Below are positions 1 through 8,216 of a DNA stretch of 47,369 bases, one piece after another. The position numbers were made by a program, and so were the translations under genes. Under the pieces are notes generated by a model. That model had not been told where the DNA came from. It saw only the letters and a list, made by a program, of their open reading frames with translations, and did not search any database. The stretch is from an uncultured Chlorobiaceae bacterium. Lineage in GTDB: Bacteria > Bacteroidota > Chlorobiia > Chlorobiales > Chlorobiaceae. Each line of letters begins with the position of its first letter. Positions within the stretch are counted from its first letter, which is position 1. Location: positions 1 through 47,369 of the forward strand of contig CAIPKT010000120.1 in NCBI GenBank assembly GCA_903865705.1. The letters are read 5' to 3'.

Positions 1-218
1 AAATCTTTTTTAATCTGCGTTACAGCATCCGGCTCAATCCCCTGAACAGTTCCATCATCCTGAACACCAAGCAGAATCGTGCCACCATGACGATTGAGAA
101 AGGCGCAAACCGTCTCATAAACATCGCGATTGATCTTAGTCTGGCAAGTTTTGAATTCTACCGAAATCCCCTCACCCTGACGGATCAGTTCATGTATCTG
201 TTTTATGCTGATGTCCAT
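1..218 (-). CDS. AlbA_2 (Schlafen-type) domain protein, 3' end outside window
   Basis: Reading leftward from ATG at 218, 72 codons stay open to the window edge, so only the N-terminus is present. The peptide begins MDISIKQIHELI and carries the AlbA_2 signature: a VEFK segment near residue 20, then an FLNRHGGTILLGVQDDG stretch near residues 41-57. This domain binds DNA or nucleic acid and is common in regulators and defence-linked ATPases with a C-terminal GHKL-like part. A weak purine-rich ribosome site (AAAAGG) precedes the start. It resembles the complete AlbA_2 gene at 3104-4513 in the same island. Whether the rest is intact cannot be seen. Confidence 0.75.
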   Translation of the reverse strand, partial: MDISIKQIHELIRQGEGISVEFKTCQTKINRDVYETVCAFLNRHGGTILLGVQDDGTVQGIEPDAVTQIKKD

Positions 219-290
219 TACATTACCTTTTAAGATTCAGGATGAAAGAGAGTTAATGCCTTGGGACCTTCGTCATGGAATGGCGTTTTA

Positions 291-315
291 TCAGGATGCT
301 TTCGTTTCCCACATC
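291..315. repeat. Left copy of 25-bp direct repeat flanking the defence island
   Basis: TCAGGATGCTTTC followed by GTTTCCCACATC matches the copy at 7495-7519 at 23 of 25 positions, in the same orientation. The rest of the gap between the AlbA_2 gene and the toxin gene (219-391) shows no gene. On the minus strand both copies would encode a similar peptide (DVG-N/D-ESIL), so they could be fragments of one lost gene rather than a site. Confidence 0.55.
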
Positions 316-391
316 AGCTATTCCAGTACAGTGTAATCAGATTAGCAGTACAATAAGCGCGAACCGCTTTAATCACCGAATAGAGAAACAA

Positions 392-670
392 TCATCGATC
401 ATCATAATGCCCGTAAACAGAAAGCAGGTTAACAGTTACGGTTTTGTCATCTACTTGATAGACAAGTCGGTGTTTCATGGAAATCCTTCGTGACCAGCAA
501 CCAGAAAAATCGTATCTGAGTTGTTCCGGTTTACCGGACCCTGTAAAAGGATGATCAATAAGCTCTTCAAGCATCCTTGCAAGTTTGCGGATCGCAACCA
601 TGTCGCCTGACTTTTTAAGCCTCTCAATGTCTTCTCGAGCAACGTCAGTATAGACAAGCGTATAGCCCAT
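392..670 (-). CDS. yoeB: YoeB-family mRNA interferase toxin
   Basis: This 92-residue protein is the toxin of a type II toxin-antitoxin pair. YoeB binds the ribosome and cuts mRNA in the A site. The family residues are visible: Glu49 in the GKPEQL segment, Arg68 in the HRLVY segment after the CWSRRI stretch, and His88-Tyr89 near the C-terminus, corresponding to Glu46, Arg65 and His83-Tyr84 of the E. coli enzyme. The E. coli protein ends at the Tyr, while this one has a short DDR tail. The start codon overlaps the antitoxin stop by one base (TAATG), so translation is coupled and antitoxin is made first. The protein looks complete. Confidence 0.9.
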   Translation of the reverse strand: MGYTLVYTDVAREDIERLKKSGDMVAIRKLARMLEELIDHPFTGSGKPEQLRYDFSGCWSRRISMKHRLVYQVDDKTVTVNLLSVYGHYDDR

Positions 671-930
671 TACTCAAGTCCAAGGAAGTTTTTGATATCT
701 GATTTTTTGAGAACCGTGGTTTTACCCTCCTCTACTTGCTGAAGAGAGTGCTGTAAATGCTCAACAACATTGGGATCCGAAAAATATCGGTCGGTATCAC
801 TCATTTTCCGAGCAGGAATAATTTCATAAGTTTCGTTCTTCCCGCACTGGATAATTACCCGTTCCTTATCTACGATATTGAGGTATTTCCTAAGGTTACG
901 CCTCAACTCCGTTGTGCTTATTGCTATCAT
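670..930 (-). CDS. yefM: Phd/YefM-family antitoxin
   Basis: This 86-residue protein starts MIAISTTELRRNLRKYL, the typical N-terminal fold of Phd/YefM antitoxins, which binds the operator of its own operon. The C-terminal half (about residues 45-86) is charged and probably disordered until it wraps the toxin. A good ribosome site (AAAGAGGAA) lies just before the ATG. It is the first gene of a two-gene operon with the YoeB toxin, overlapping it by one base. By family knowledge, it neutralises YoeB and the complex represses the promoter, which should lie in 931-1000. I do not see a clear operator there. Confidence 0.88.
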   Translation of the reverse strand: MIAISTTELRRNLRKYLNIVDKERVIIQCGKNETYEIIPARKMSDTDRYFSDPNVVEHLQHSLQQVEEGKTTVLKKSDIKNFLGLE

Positions 931-1002
931 AGTTGTTCCTCTTTAAGTATCACTATAGCGTACAAATCAATCGCAATATAGCTCAATTCCAGATAATCCC
1001 AC

Positions 1003-1251
1003 TCATGCCATACCGCGCCTGACCACTGTCGTCACTGACAAGAAGGGCACCTGAATACGTTCATAGCCTACTTTGGCCAACCATTGCTTGAATGGCTCAG
1101 CCTTGGGTGAGGGAATGGACTGAATAATTCTCAGCAATCCTTCAACATCCGCGCAATCTGTAGCATGTTTTTTCCCATCTGAAGATTTCAATTTCAGTTG
1201 TCGACAAATTGTCGACAACTCAATCGTCTTATTCTCTAACAACCATGGCAC
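1003..1251 (-). pseudogene. Internal fragment of a BRO-N / DinD-type protein
   Basis: The 82-codon frame contains a stretch (about residues 35-66, with FRIIQ-like LLRIIQSIPSPKAEPF and WLAKVGYERIQ) that is highly characteristic of BRO-N/phage antirepressor and DinD-like proteins. In the full proteins it lies after about 80-90 N-terminal residues and is followed by an EIENPEL segment. Here the front is missing and the sequence diverges right after ERIQ, ending in an unrelated tail. The apparent ATG lies inside the end of the preceding frame and has no ribosome site of its own. I read it as a leftover from recombination rather than a working gene. Confidence 0.65.
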
Positions 1252-1442
1252 TTCTTATACTTTAAACCACTTCCACAATGGCATGGCTCATTCCCTGGTT
1301 CGTAGAGATACTCATAAAAATATTTGCTTTGGTTTTCGCTCGATGAATAAAAAGGGTATTTACCTTCCTTCAGCCCATCTCCAGCCTTGATTTTAGACTT
1401 TGGAAGAAAGTAAAAAAGATCATTTAGCTTGTCATGTCTCAT
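1236..1442 (-). pseudogene. hsdS: Truncated hsdS fused to a SEC-C zinc motif
   Basis: The ATG overlaps the hsdM stop (ATGA), exactly where a type I specificity gene should begin. The first ~49 residues (starting MRHDKLNDLFYFLPK, with a KYPFYSSSENQ stretch) look like the beginning of an HsdS target-recognition domain. The frame then switches to residues 50-68, ending PCHCGSG-x-KYKKCHG-C, a SEC-C zinc-binding motif normally found at protein C-termini such as SecA. Normal HsdS has about 400 residues, so over 85 percent is gone. This looks like a deletion joining the head of hsdS to the tail of an unrelated gene. The 68-residue product could still be made but cannot provide two recognition domains. 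Confidence 0.7.
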
Positions 1443-3100
1443 CCAATAATCCTCCTCAACTCCAACAGCTCCCGTACAATGCCGCTCTGAATGTTGGCAA
1501 GTTCAGCCTCATCAATCTCCCCCACCTCTGCGGCAATCAGCTTGTCGAGAATTACCGACGGACTTTCGTAGACGACTTCTTCAAATACATCGGTTTTATA
1601 GCGGGAAATGGAGAGATCATATACCCCTTCGCCTTCAATTTCTGCACGGGGAACCATAAAGAACTTTTTGGTTCTGTCGGTGTCGCGCTCAACGCTTCGC
1701 TGTTTATATTTCTCGACAATATCAAGCAGATCGCCGAAACCCTCCTGCTTGCTGCGCTTGTCGTCGAGAGAGTAGCCGTCCGACTGCATGTCGTAGAACC
1801 AAACGTGCTCTGTCGCCGGTTTGGTGACTTTGTCGAGCGGGCCCCATACCTTGGTAAAGAGCAGAATTGAGGTCGATACACCTGCATAGGGCTTGAATAC
1901 TCCGCTTGGCATGGTGATGACTGCTTTGAGGTCGCATCGGTCAACAAGCAGCTTGCGCAGTGCCTTGAATGCAGTGCCGGAGCCAAAGAGGACGCCTTGT
2001 GGTACAATGACGCAGGCGGTTCCCCCTTTTTTCAGCAGCCGGTAGATGTTTTCGACAAAGAGCAGTTCTGTTTTGGTGGTGGAGAGGGTAAAGCTTTCGT
2101 TGATGTCGCCTTTGTCGATACTGCCGGTAAAGGGGGGATTGGCCATGATGATGTCGTAGCAGGACTCCTCGGTAAAGCTCTTGCTCAGGGTGTCTTTGTA
2201 GTCAATTTCTGGCTCGTCAATGCCGTGCATCATGAGGTTCATGAGCGCGAGCCGAACCATGGTGCTGTCGATATCGTAGCCAAAAAGCGTCTTGCCGAGA
2301 ATGGTTTTGGCATCTTCGGTAAGGCCGGCAGAGACGGAGGTGCGAAGAAATCCATCTTCGTCCGCCACAAGATCCTTGTTTCCGGCACGAATCGCCAGTT
2401 GCGTTACGATGTATTGATAGGCCCCGAGCAGGAATCCGCCTGTGCCACATGCGGGATCGGCAATGGTGTGGCCAAGCTTGGGCCCGACCAGATCGGCCAT
2501 CATCTTGATGATGTGGCGAGGGGTGCGGAACTGACCGTTTTTACCAGCGGAGGCAATTTCGGAGAGCAGAAATTCATAGACGTCGCCCTGAATATCCTGA
2601 AATGCCTGCCCCTTTTCATTCGAGTCTTTCTCCATTACCTCAAAGATCTCGTCAACCGTTTTCACGGCTTCAACAAGGAGCGACGGCTTGGGAATGATGA
2701 AAACAGCATTTTTCATGTGGTGGCTGAATTGCGATTCGGCACCGTTCATGTCTTTCAGGTAGGGAAAGACTTTTGTCTGTACATGGGTGAGCATCTCTTC
2801 GGCCTGCATGTGCTTGAATTCACTCCAGCGGAGGGTGCTTTTGTCTATCGCATAATTGAATGAATTTGATTTTCCACGGTATTCCTGCGGAATCCACACT
2901 CCCTTGAATTTTGAGGTGTAGGGTTCGCCTGCCCATTCGGCGCTTGCCTGCTTTTCCTGATCCTGATCGTCCATTCGCTTCATGAAAAGCAGATAGGTGA
3001 TCTGCTCAATGGCGGTGAGTGGATTGGATATGCCACCGCTCCAGAACTTGTTCCAGAGTTGGTCTATTTTTGATTTCAGTTCAGGGTTGTGCTGCAGCAT
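1439..3100 (-). CDS. hsdM: Type I restriction-modification DNA methyltransferase subunit HsdM
   Basis: This 553-residue N6-adenine methyltransferase is the modification subunit of a type I system; with HsdS it methylates the recognition site. The N-terminal helical HsdM domain spans about residues 5-150. The catalytic domain follows, with a GQFRTP segment at 189-194, the SAM-binding DPACGTGGF at 215-223 and the catalytic NPPF at 321-324. Length and motifs are normal, so it appears intact. It starts three bases after the stop of the AlbA_2 gene and overlaps the hsdS remnant by four bases, so all are translated from one message with hsdR. Without HsdS it would have no DNA specificity, unless it borrows a subunit encoded elsewhere. 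Confidence 0.95.
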   Translation of the reverse strand: MLQHNPELKSKIDQLWNKFWSGGISNPLTAIEQITYLLFMKRMDDQDQEKQASAEWAGEPYTSKFKGVWIPQEYRGKSNSFNYAIDKSTLRWSEFKHMQAEEMLTHVQTKVFPYLKDMNGAESQFSHHMKNAVFIIPKPSLLVEAVKTVDEIFEVMEKDSNEKGQAFQDIQGDVYEFLLSEIASAGKNGQFRTPRHIIKMMADLVGPKLGHTIADPACGTGGFLLGAYQYIVTQLAIRAGNKDLVADEDGFLRTSVSAGLTEDAKTILGKTLFGYDIDSTMVRLALMNLMMHGIDEPEIDYKDTLSKSFTEESCYDIIMANPPFTGSIDKGDINESFTLSTTKTELLFVENIYRLLKKGGTACVIVPQGVLFGSGTAFKALRKLLVDRCDLKAVITMPSGVFKPYAGVSTSILLFTKVWGPLDKVTKPATEHVWFYDMQSDGYSLDDKRSKQEGFGDLLDIVEKYKQRSVERDTDRTKKFFMVPRAEIEGEGVYDLSISRYKTDVFEEVVYESPSVILDKLIAAEVGEIDEAELANIQSGIVRELLELRRIIG

Positions 3101-3103
3101 CGG

Positions 3104-4513
3104 TTATTGACCTTTATTTACATTTTTCACATAGCTTGACCCTTTTTCGGTAAGCTGGTACTTTTGCAGGCGGCTGCCAGGCTTTTCAGGGAAAGTATAA
3201 GCCACCAGCTTCCTTTCAATAAGCTTTTTCATCAACTCATTGAGATATCGAGTTGGATTTTCTTTGCCAAGTGCCTGCGCAATTGCGGATTTCGATAACG
3301 TGCCAAGTTGAAGAAGTTGCATAATATGCAACCCCATCGCCGACTCTACCCCTGACTCTACCCCTGACTCTACCCCTGACTGGGCCCCCGAGGTTTTAGC
3401 TTCTCCTTTCAAAACCTCTTCTTCCAGCGCAAGAGCTTCGTTGGAAACGGGAAACGTCGTCCGGATAAAATGGGTGGAAAAGGTGTAGGCTTCACGCGGG
3501 TAAGCTTTGAGAATCCGGGGCATTCCGGAGCCGAGGTATTCCACCATAGCAAGATCCTTGAAGACCCGCATCAGGGTTTTGTTGCGGGGCATGGAGTATC
3601 CGGCAAAAAAATCATCCTGCTCCGATCCGGGATGAACGGTACCTGCCGAGGTAATTTCCAGCCGGTCAGTAAAGATTTCAAACTTTGGCACCAGTTCTGT
3701 GCTGTAGTCGTTATGAATGATGGCGTTGATAACGGCTTCACGAAGGGCTACCTTGTTCCACAGGCTTCGGCTTATACGCTCACGGGGTGTTATTTTATTG
3801 ATAACACGGTTCTCGACACCCTCCAGACGGTCGAGTATCTGCTTGCAGGTTTTAACCAGGCAACAGAAGCCGTAATCCTTGCTTTCAAGCAGATCAACTC
3901 TGTCACCGCCTGCGTATTTAGCAACCTGCACCGAGTTGCCGTTCTGGTCTGCCAACAGGTAGCCAGCGTAGTTGTAGGCACCATCCTCGGTGAGCAGTTC
4001 GAGATTGGCTGCAAATTTGTCGCCGAGTGTAAGTCCTGCCTCCTGATAGTAGATTTTAAGCTGTTCAAAAGTGAGATCCTGCCGCAGTGAACGGATGCGG
4101 GCAATTGAATTACGGGTACGCCGAGCAAACAGCTCTTCAATCATGTGCTGCGTCATGGGCTCACTGGCGCTGCCAATACGAATGAAACATCCTTTTTCCG
4201 ACATGCCGAACCTGCGCAGGTAATATGGCTTTTCGGTACCACTGGCAACAATGATTTTAATAATATCTTTGCCGTCTCGGGTTTCGTGAATGACATCGAA
4301 CAAACCAAGGCATGATGGCTGAATATTGTTTTTGAGGCGATCCTTGATGGTAAGCTGCAGAGCATCACAATCAGAAACGCCATATACAGATCCATGCTTG
4401 TCAATACCAAGCCAGATAATGCCGCCATCATGATAGTTCAGAAATGCGATGACCTCTTTTTCAAGTCCGTCAGTCAGTTCGCGCTTGTATTCAATGCGGT
4501 TATTTTCCGTCAT
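3104..4513 (-). CDS. AlbA_2-domain ATP-binding regulator embedded in the hsd operon
   Basis: The start is set at ATG 4513, one base after the hsdR stop (TAACATG), giving 469 residues. A longer in-frame reading from 4615 would overlap hsdR by 100 bases and is less likely. The N-terminus (about 1-120, beginning MTENNRIEYKREL, with YHDGGIIWLGID) is an AlbA_2 domain. The middle (about 250-360) holds a REAVINAIIHNDYS segment typical of the GHKL-ATPase-like part of this family. The C-terminus is a winged-helix region (about 400-469). Before it lies a QSGVESGVESGVES linker encoded by perfect 12-bp repeats. Proteins of this type sit in many type I operons and in transcription control; their exact role there is not settled. 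Its position between hsdR and hsdM suggests a role in controlling the system. Confidence 0.85.
   Translation of the reverse strand: MTENNRIEYKRELTDGLEKEVIAFLNYHDGGIIWLGIDKHGSVYGVSDCDALQLTIKDRLKNNIQPSCLGLFDVIHETRDGKDIIKIIVASGTEKPYYLRRFGMSEKGCFIRIGSASEPMTQHMIEELFARRTRNSIARIRSLRQDLTFEQLKIYYQEAGLTLGDKFAANLELLTEDGAYNYAGYLLADQNGNSVQVAKYAGGDRVDLLESKDYGFCCLVKTCKQILDRLEGVENRVINKITPRERISRSLWNKVALREAVINAIIHNDYSTELVPKFEIFTDRLEITSAGTVHPGSEQDDFFAGYSMPRNKTLMRVFKDLAMVEYLGSGMPRILKAYPREAYTFSTHFIRTTFPVSNEALALEEEVLKGEAKTSGAQSGVESGVESGVESAMGLHIMQLLQLGTLSKSAIAQALGKENPTRYLNELMKKLIERKLVAYTFPEKPGSRLQKYQLTEKGSSYVKNVNKGQ
3342..3377 (-). repeat. Three perfect 12-bp tandem repeats inside the AlbA_2 gene
   Basis: The plus-strand unit GACTCTACCCCT is repeated three times without a mismatch. 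The unit length is a multiple of three, so copy-number change would keep the reading frame and only lengthen or shorten the SGVE linker between the ATPase-like part and the winged helix. Confidence 0.9.
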
Positions 4514-4514
4514 G

Positions 4515-7313
4515 TTATGCTGCAAGTTGCCGGGCCAGAGCCAGGATTTCGTTAATTTCAGCCGGACTGAACACCCCGCGAATGCCTTTTGGGTGTATGA
4601 CCGTAAAAGGGGCATTGATCAGGTCCCTCTTTTCCACCTTTTCACGTTCTACAATAAAGTTTTTGAGCAGGTTTAAAAAGTCGAGTTGACGACTTGAAAG
4701 GGTTGTGTGCTCTTTGATAAACTGATCAAACGCATCAGCAACGGTTTCGGGGAAACTTTTGAGGATTTCCAGCCCCAGAATATGGCGGATAAACTGGATG
4801 AAATGAGCCTTGCGGTTGTTATAGACCGAGCGCAAAAGCTCCTCGGTAATGTGCGGATGCTCTTCGTGGAGCAGCTCCGCAAGCTCAGTTGCCTCTTCAG
4901 GAGAAATCTCTTTGCCCTCTTTGATTTTGGTGAGGATTGGATTCTGTTTTGTCAGTTCAGTAATGAGCGATTCGACCATTTCACGGTAGCGTGTAATGCT
5001 GACGGCCTCATTCCGGGGGCCGAATTCAACCATCTCTTTATGGTGAAGAATATCCTGCAAGTTCAGGTGGACTTGACCGATTGCGCCGCTATCAGACTCG
5101 CGAAACTTCATCAGAGGTGAGAGCTTTTCTATAAGCTCGTCGAAAGTATCTTCCGTTGCCTTGTTCCAGAAGTGTTTCGTTTGAGCGGCCCGTATCAATT
5201 CATCTTCTTGCTTCACAAAGCCGATGCTCAGGGGAAGCTGGCTGATCTGCTCGGCAATGCCGTCGTTGAGCGTGTCGTAACGCTCTTTCTGGTCGCGAAG
5301 TTGTGCCAGTGAACTCTCCAGAACGTCCCGCTCAAAACGCATGGCTTTAAAATCGGCATCTGACACAGTCCTGAAGAGCGGTTTGACCTGATTTCTCAGA
5401 TATTCCAGCTTTTGCGGTGTGAGAGAGATCCAGAAGTTCTCCTCTTCGAGAGGGTGAAGAACGGATGCGGCCTCTTTGATTACCACTGAGGTATGCGGAA
5501 GCCCGACAATCTGTTTACGCAGTTTTACCGTTTCCCGTTCTGCAATGGCCGTGTTGCCGATTGAGAGCGCACACTCAATTTTGTCGAGCCGCAGCCCGAA
5601 CAGTTTCACGGGAAGCGGCAGTTGTGTTTGCGGCTCTTTGCCTTTGGGCTGAAGCTTGAAGTATTCGAAGTTGTCCCAGCAGTCAATAATCAGGAAGCAA
5701 TCTTTTTGGGTGCACCATGGCTTGATTTTAGCAGGTTCAAGGAGCCGTGTACCCCGGCCAATCATCTGCCAGAATTTTGTGTAGGAGTAGACAGGCTTGA
5801 CAAAGACGAGATTGACGAGTTCCCGGATGTCAATACCGGTATCGAGCATATCAACACTGATGGCGATACGGGGCATATCGCAATTCTTGAATTGATCGAG
5901 CAAGCCGCCCTTGCCGTAGACGCGCGGGTCGTCGGAAACCAGAACCTTGGCAAGTTCACCCATGTATTGCGGGTAGAGCTTGTCGAATATCTCCTCAATT
6001 CTGCGTGCATGAGCTATGGTGGCGCAGAAGAATATGGTTTTTCCGGGAAGAACACCGTTCTGGTCTTTGATGCACTCTTCCATGAACTCTTTGACGATGA
6101 GACTGTTCGTCCCCCTATTGATGACCTGCTTTTCAAGCTGTGTTCCTTCAAAGTTGATCTCTTCGATATCTTTGCCTTCGAGAATCAGCTTTTTCTGATC
6201 TTCAAGGGAGATAGTCCGCTTGCTGATGCCCTCCATCTGGAATTTTGTCTGGATCTTCATCACCTGGAAATTGCACAGAAAGGGCGGAATATTGTTTACA
6301 GCCTCTTCGTAGGTATAGGCAAAGGTTGGAAGCCCATCTTCACAGTGAAAGAGGTTGAAGGTGTTGTGGTCAAGAATGTCGGTGGGAGTGGCCGTCAGCC
6401 CCAGGGTAATTGTTTTGAAGTAATCGAGGATTTCTCCGTAGGTGTTATAGATGGAGCGATGGCTCTCATCAATGACGATAAAGTCAAAGAAATATGGTGA
6501 AATGTACGACGATTCATCCCGGATAAGATTGAGCATTGTGGGGTAGGTCGCAATATAGATGCGACGATCTTTTGCAAAAACCTTTTCACCGGTGTTGGGC
6601 CAGCGAGGTTCATTGGGTAAATACTCCTTGAAGGCAGAAAGTGCCTGTTCTCGCAAGGCAATGCGATCGACCAGAAAAAGAATTTTTTCGGCATGTCCGC
6701 CACGCATCAAGGCATCGACCATTGCAATAGCGGTACGGGTTTTGCCTGTGCCGGTGGCCATAACCAGAAGGAAATCCCGCTTTTTCTGCTCAATGGATTC
6801 AAGGACAGATCGAATTGCGCGAATCTGATAATCGCGACCGGCAATTGTTGTGTTGATCAGCTCCTGGGTGAGAGGCTTGCGGCTTCTGCGGATATATTGA
6901 AACCGCTCAAGGTCGTCACGGGTTGGAAAGCCTATAACTTTGCGTGGAGGGTAGTTGTCGATATCCCAGAAAAAGGTCTCCAGACCATTGGTATAAAAAC
7001 AGAACGGGGGCTCAATGCCAAACTGTTTCTGGATATTGCAGCAATACTGCTTTGCCTGTTCACGGCCAATGGCCGCATCTCGACTTGTTTTTTTAGCTTC
7101 AACCACGGCAAGAGGCTTACCATCTTTACCCAGTAAAACATAATCGCTGAACTGATGGCCCTCATAAGGGGTGCGGGGTTCTTGTATTCCTTCAGGCAAA
7201 CCGACAAGAATATCGAATTCCTCCACAACCTGGAGGGGATCGTTCACGTTCCAGCTTGCCTGCAGTAACATCTTGTCAATCAATTCAATACGAGTTTGCT
7301 GCTCGTTTTTCAT
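4515..7313 (-). CDS. hsdR: Type I restriction enzyme HsdR (EcoEI-like restriction/translocase subunit)
   Basis: This 932-residue protein combines nuclease and DNA-translocation motor. The N-terminal PD-(D/E)xK nuclease shows Asp57 (SDYVLLG) and Glu72-x-Lys74 (VVEAKKTS). The superfamily 2 helicase core follows with Walker A ATGTGKT at 186-192, the DESH box at 282-285, a LTATP motif near 307-311 and a QMIGRGTR motif VI in the second RecA lobe. The C-terminal third matches the EcoEI_R_C region that docks on the methylase. The frame has no damage and all catalytic residues are present. It is the first gene of the operon hsdR-AlbA_2-hsdM-hsdS'. An intact motor and nuclease beside a destroyed specificity gene is unusual. 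No clear ribosome site is visible before the ATG. Confidence 0.95.
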   Translation of the reverse strand: MKNEQQTRIELIDKMLLQASWNVNDPLQVVEEFDILVGLPEGIQEPRTPYEGHQFSDYVLLGKDGKPLAVVEAKKTSRDAAIGREQAKQYCCNIQKQFGIEPPFCFYTNGLETFFWDIDNYPPRKVIGFPTRDDLERFQYIRRSRKPLTQELINTTIAGRDYQIRAIRSVLESIEQKKRDFLLVMATGTGKTRTAIAMVDALMRGGHAEKILFLVDRIALREQALSAFKEYLPNEPRWPNTGEKVFAKDRRIYIATYPTMLNLIRDESSYISPYFFDFIVIDESHRSIYNTYGEILDYFKTITLGLTATPTDILDHNTFNLFHCEDGLPTFAYTYEEAVNNIPPFLCNFQVMKIQTKFQMEGISKRTISLEDQKKLILEGKDIEEINFEGTQLEKQVINRGTNSLIVKEFMEECIKDQNGVLPGKTIFFCATIAHARRIEEIFDKLYPQYMGELAKVLVSDDPRVYGKGGLLDQFKNCDMPRIAISVDMLDTGIDIRELVNLVFVKPVYSYTKFWQMIGRGTRLLEPAKIKPWCTQKDCFLIIDCWDNFEYFKLQPKGKEPQTQLPLPVKLFGLRLDKIECALSIGNTAIAERETVKLRKQIVGLPHTSVVIKEAASVLHPLEEENFWISLTPQKLEYLRNQVKPLFRTVSDADFKAMRFERDVLESSLAQLRDQKERYDTLNDGIAEQISQLPLSIGFVKQEDELIRAAQTKHFWNKATEDTFDELIEKLSPLMKFRESDSGAIGQVHLNLQDILHHKEMVEFGPRNEAVSITRYREMVESLITELTKQNPILTKIKEGKEISPEEATELAELLHEEHPHITEELLRSVYNNRKAHFIQFIRHILGLEILKSFPETVADAFDQFIKEHTTLSSRQLDFLNLLKNFIVEREKVEKRDLINAPFTVIHPKGIRGVFSPAEINEILALARQLAA

Positions 7314-7494
7314 GGCATGTTGGCAGGTTGCACATCACGTTAACAATCCGTTGATGTTTAATATACGCCATACTTCCGCAAGTACACAGGAATAGTGATG
7401 CCTTTTATAACGATTTAACGGTTGCAAAGACATTTCGTTAACAACTGAAATTCATGCCATAACAGCTTTTCTGTTACATCGCTTGAGTGCTTGG

Positions 7495-7519
7495 TCAGGA
7501 TGCTTTCATCTCCCACATC
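7495..7519. repeat. Right copy of 25-bp direct repeat flanking the defence island
   Basis: TCAGGATGCTTTC followed by ATCTCCCACATC differs from the left copy (291-315) at two positions. It lies in the 260-base gap upstream of hsdR, which otherwise shows no gene. The two copies enclose the toxin-antitoxin and restriction genes, about 7.2 kb. Confidence 0.55.
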
Positions 7520-7575
7520 GACTTGCCGGTTGCCCTGAAATAAAGTGACTCAGGGGCCACATCACTGCGGCCAGG

Positions 7576-7962
7576 TTAGCCTATCACCTTCTCAATCATG
7601 TGGTTGATGACATGGCTGTGCTCGCGTTGAGGACTGAACATGATGATCTCAGCGTCTGCGTTGACCTTTACATTGTGTCCGGGTGGCCAATAAAAGAGAT
7701 CATCGGCGTTGACAGTCTCCTGTGCGCCGTTCGCATCCGTCGTGGTGAGTTGACCGCGCAAGACGAAACCCCAGTGTGGGCACTGGCACAAATCGCCATC
7801 CAGTCCCTGAAACAACGGGGTGGTATCGACACCTGCCGAGAGACTGAAGTATTCGCCACTGATCTTGCCTAATCCAGTTGCGTCACCGAACTCCGTTCGC
7901 TGACGAATCACAGCGCCTGGAATCTCCATCTTAATGTCTACGTCATCTTTGGCTATTCGCAT
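7576..7962 (-). CDS. Cupin-domain protein
   Basis: This 128-residue protein has a single conserved beta-barrel. The first cupin motif is around CQCPHWGFVLRGQL (residues ~59-72) and the second around DLFYWPPGHNVKVNADAE (~87-104). Several metal-binding histidines of classic cupins are reduced, so a catalytic role is unsure; small cupins like this often bind a ligand or metal. A strong ribosome site (AAGGAGACGCCAAC then ATG) fixes the start. The neighbours, a methyltransferase and a restriction operon, say little about its role, and the 254 bases between it and the methyltransferase hold nothing I recognise. Function unknown beyond the fold. Confidence 0.75.
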   Translation of the reverse strand: MRIAKDDVDIKMEIPGAVIRQRTEFGDATGLGKISGEYFSLSAGVDTTPLFQGLDGDLCQCPHWGFVLRGQLTTTDANGAQETVNADDLFYWPPGHNVKVNADAEIIMFSPQREHSHVINHMIEKVIG

Positions 7963-8216
7963 GTTGGCGTCTCCTTTGTGTTTTTGGATGCTCTAAGTCT
8001 ATTGGTCTGTCTATCGCCACATCCATTCTTAAGCGATAAACGCCCAACATTGTTTAGACAGGTCTGCCTGATTCAGAAAAAGCAGACAGTTCCTCTCTGC
8101 ATAAGAATACGTCAAAAATATTCAAAGAATTCTTTTTAACCACTTTTTGCAAAGAATTATAGCGAATAATCTGACAGTTCTTCTCCTTAGCGTGCGCTGA
8201 AAGCTTCTCCCTGACA

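Noticed and set aside
1997-2863. 288-codon plus-strand frame
   Set aside because: It lies fully opposite hsdM, whose motifs are intact; the plus-strand peptide resembles nothing known. It is a shadow.
3342-3377. Possible CRISPR or regulatory repeats
   Set aside because: Units are 12 bp, contiguous, without spacers and in coding frame; they are a protein linker repeat.
5622-6500. 292-codon plus-strand frame
   Set aside because: It lies opposite the helicase core of hsdR and has no recognisable content.
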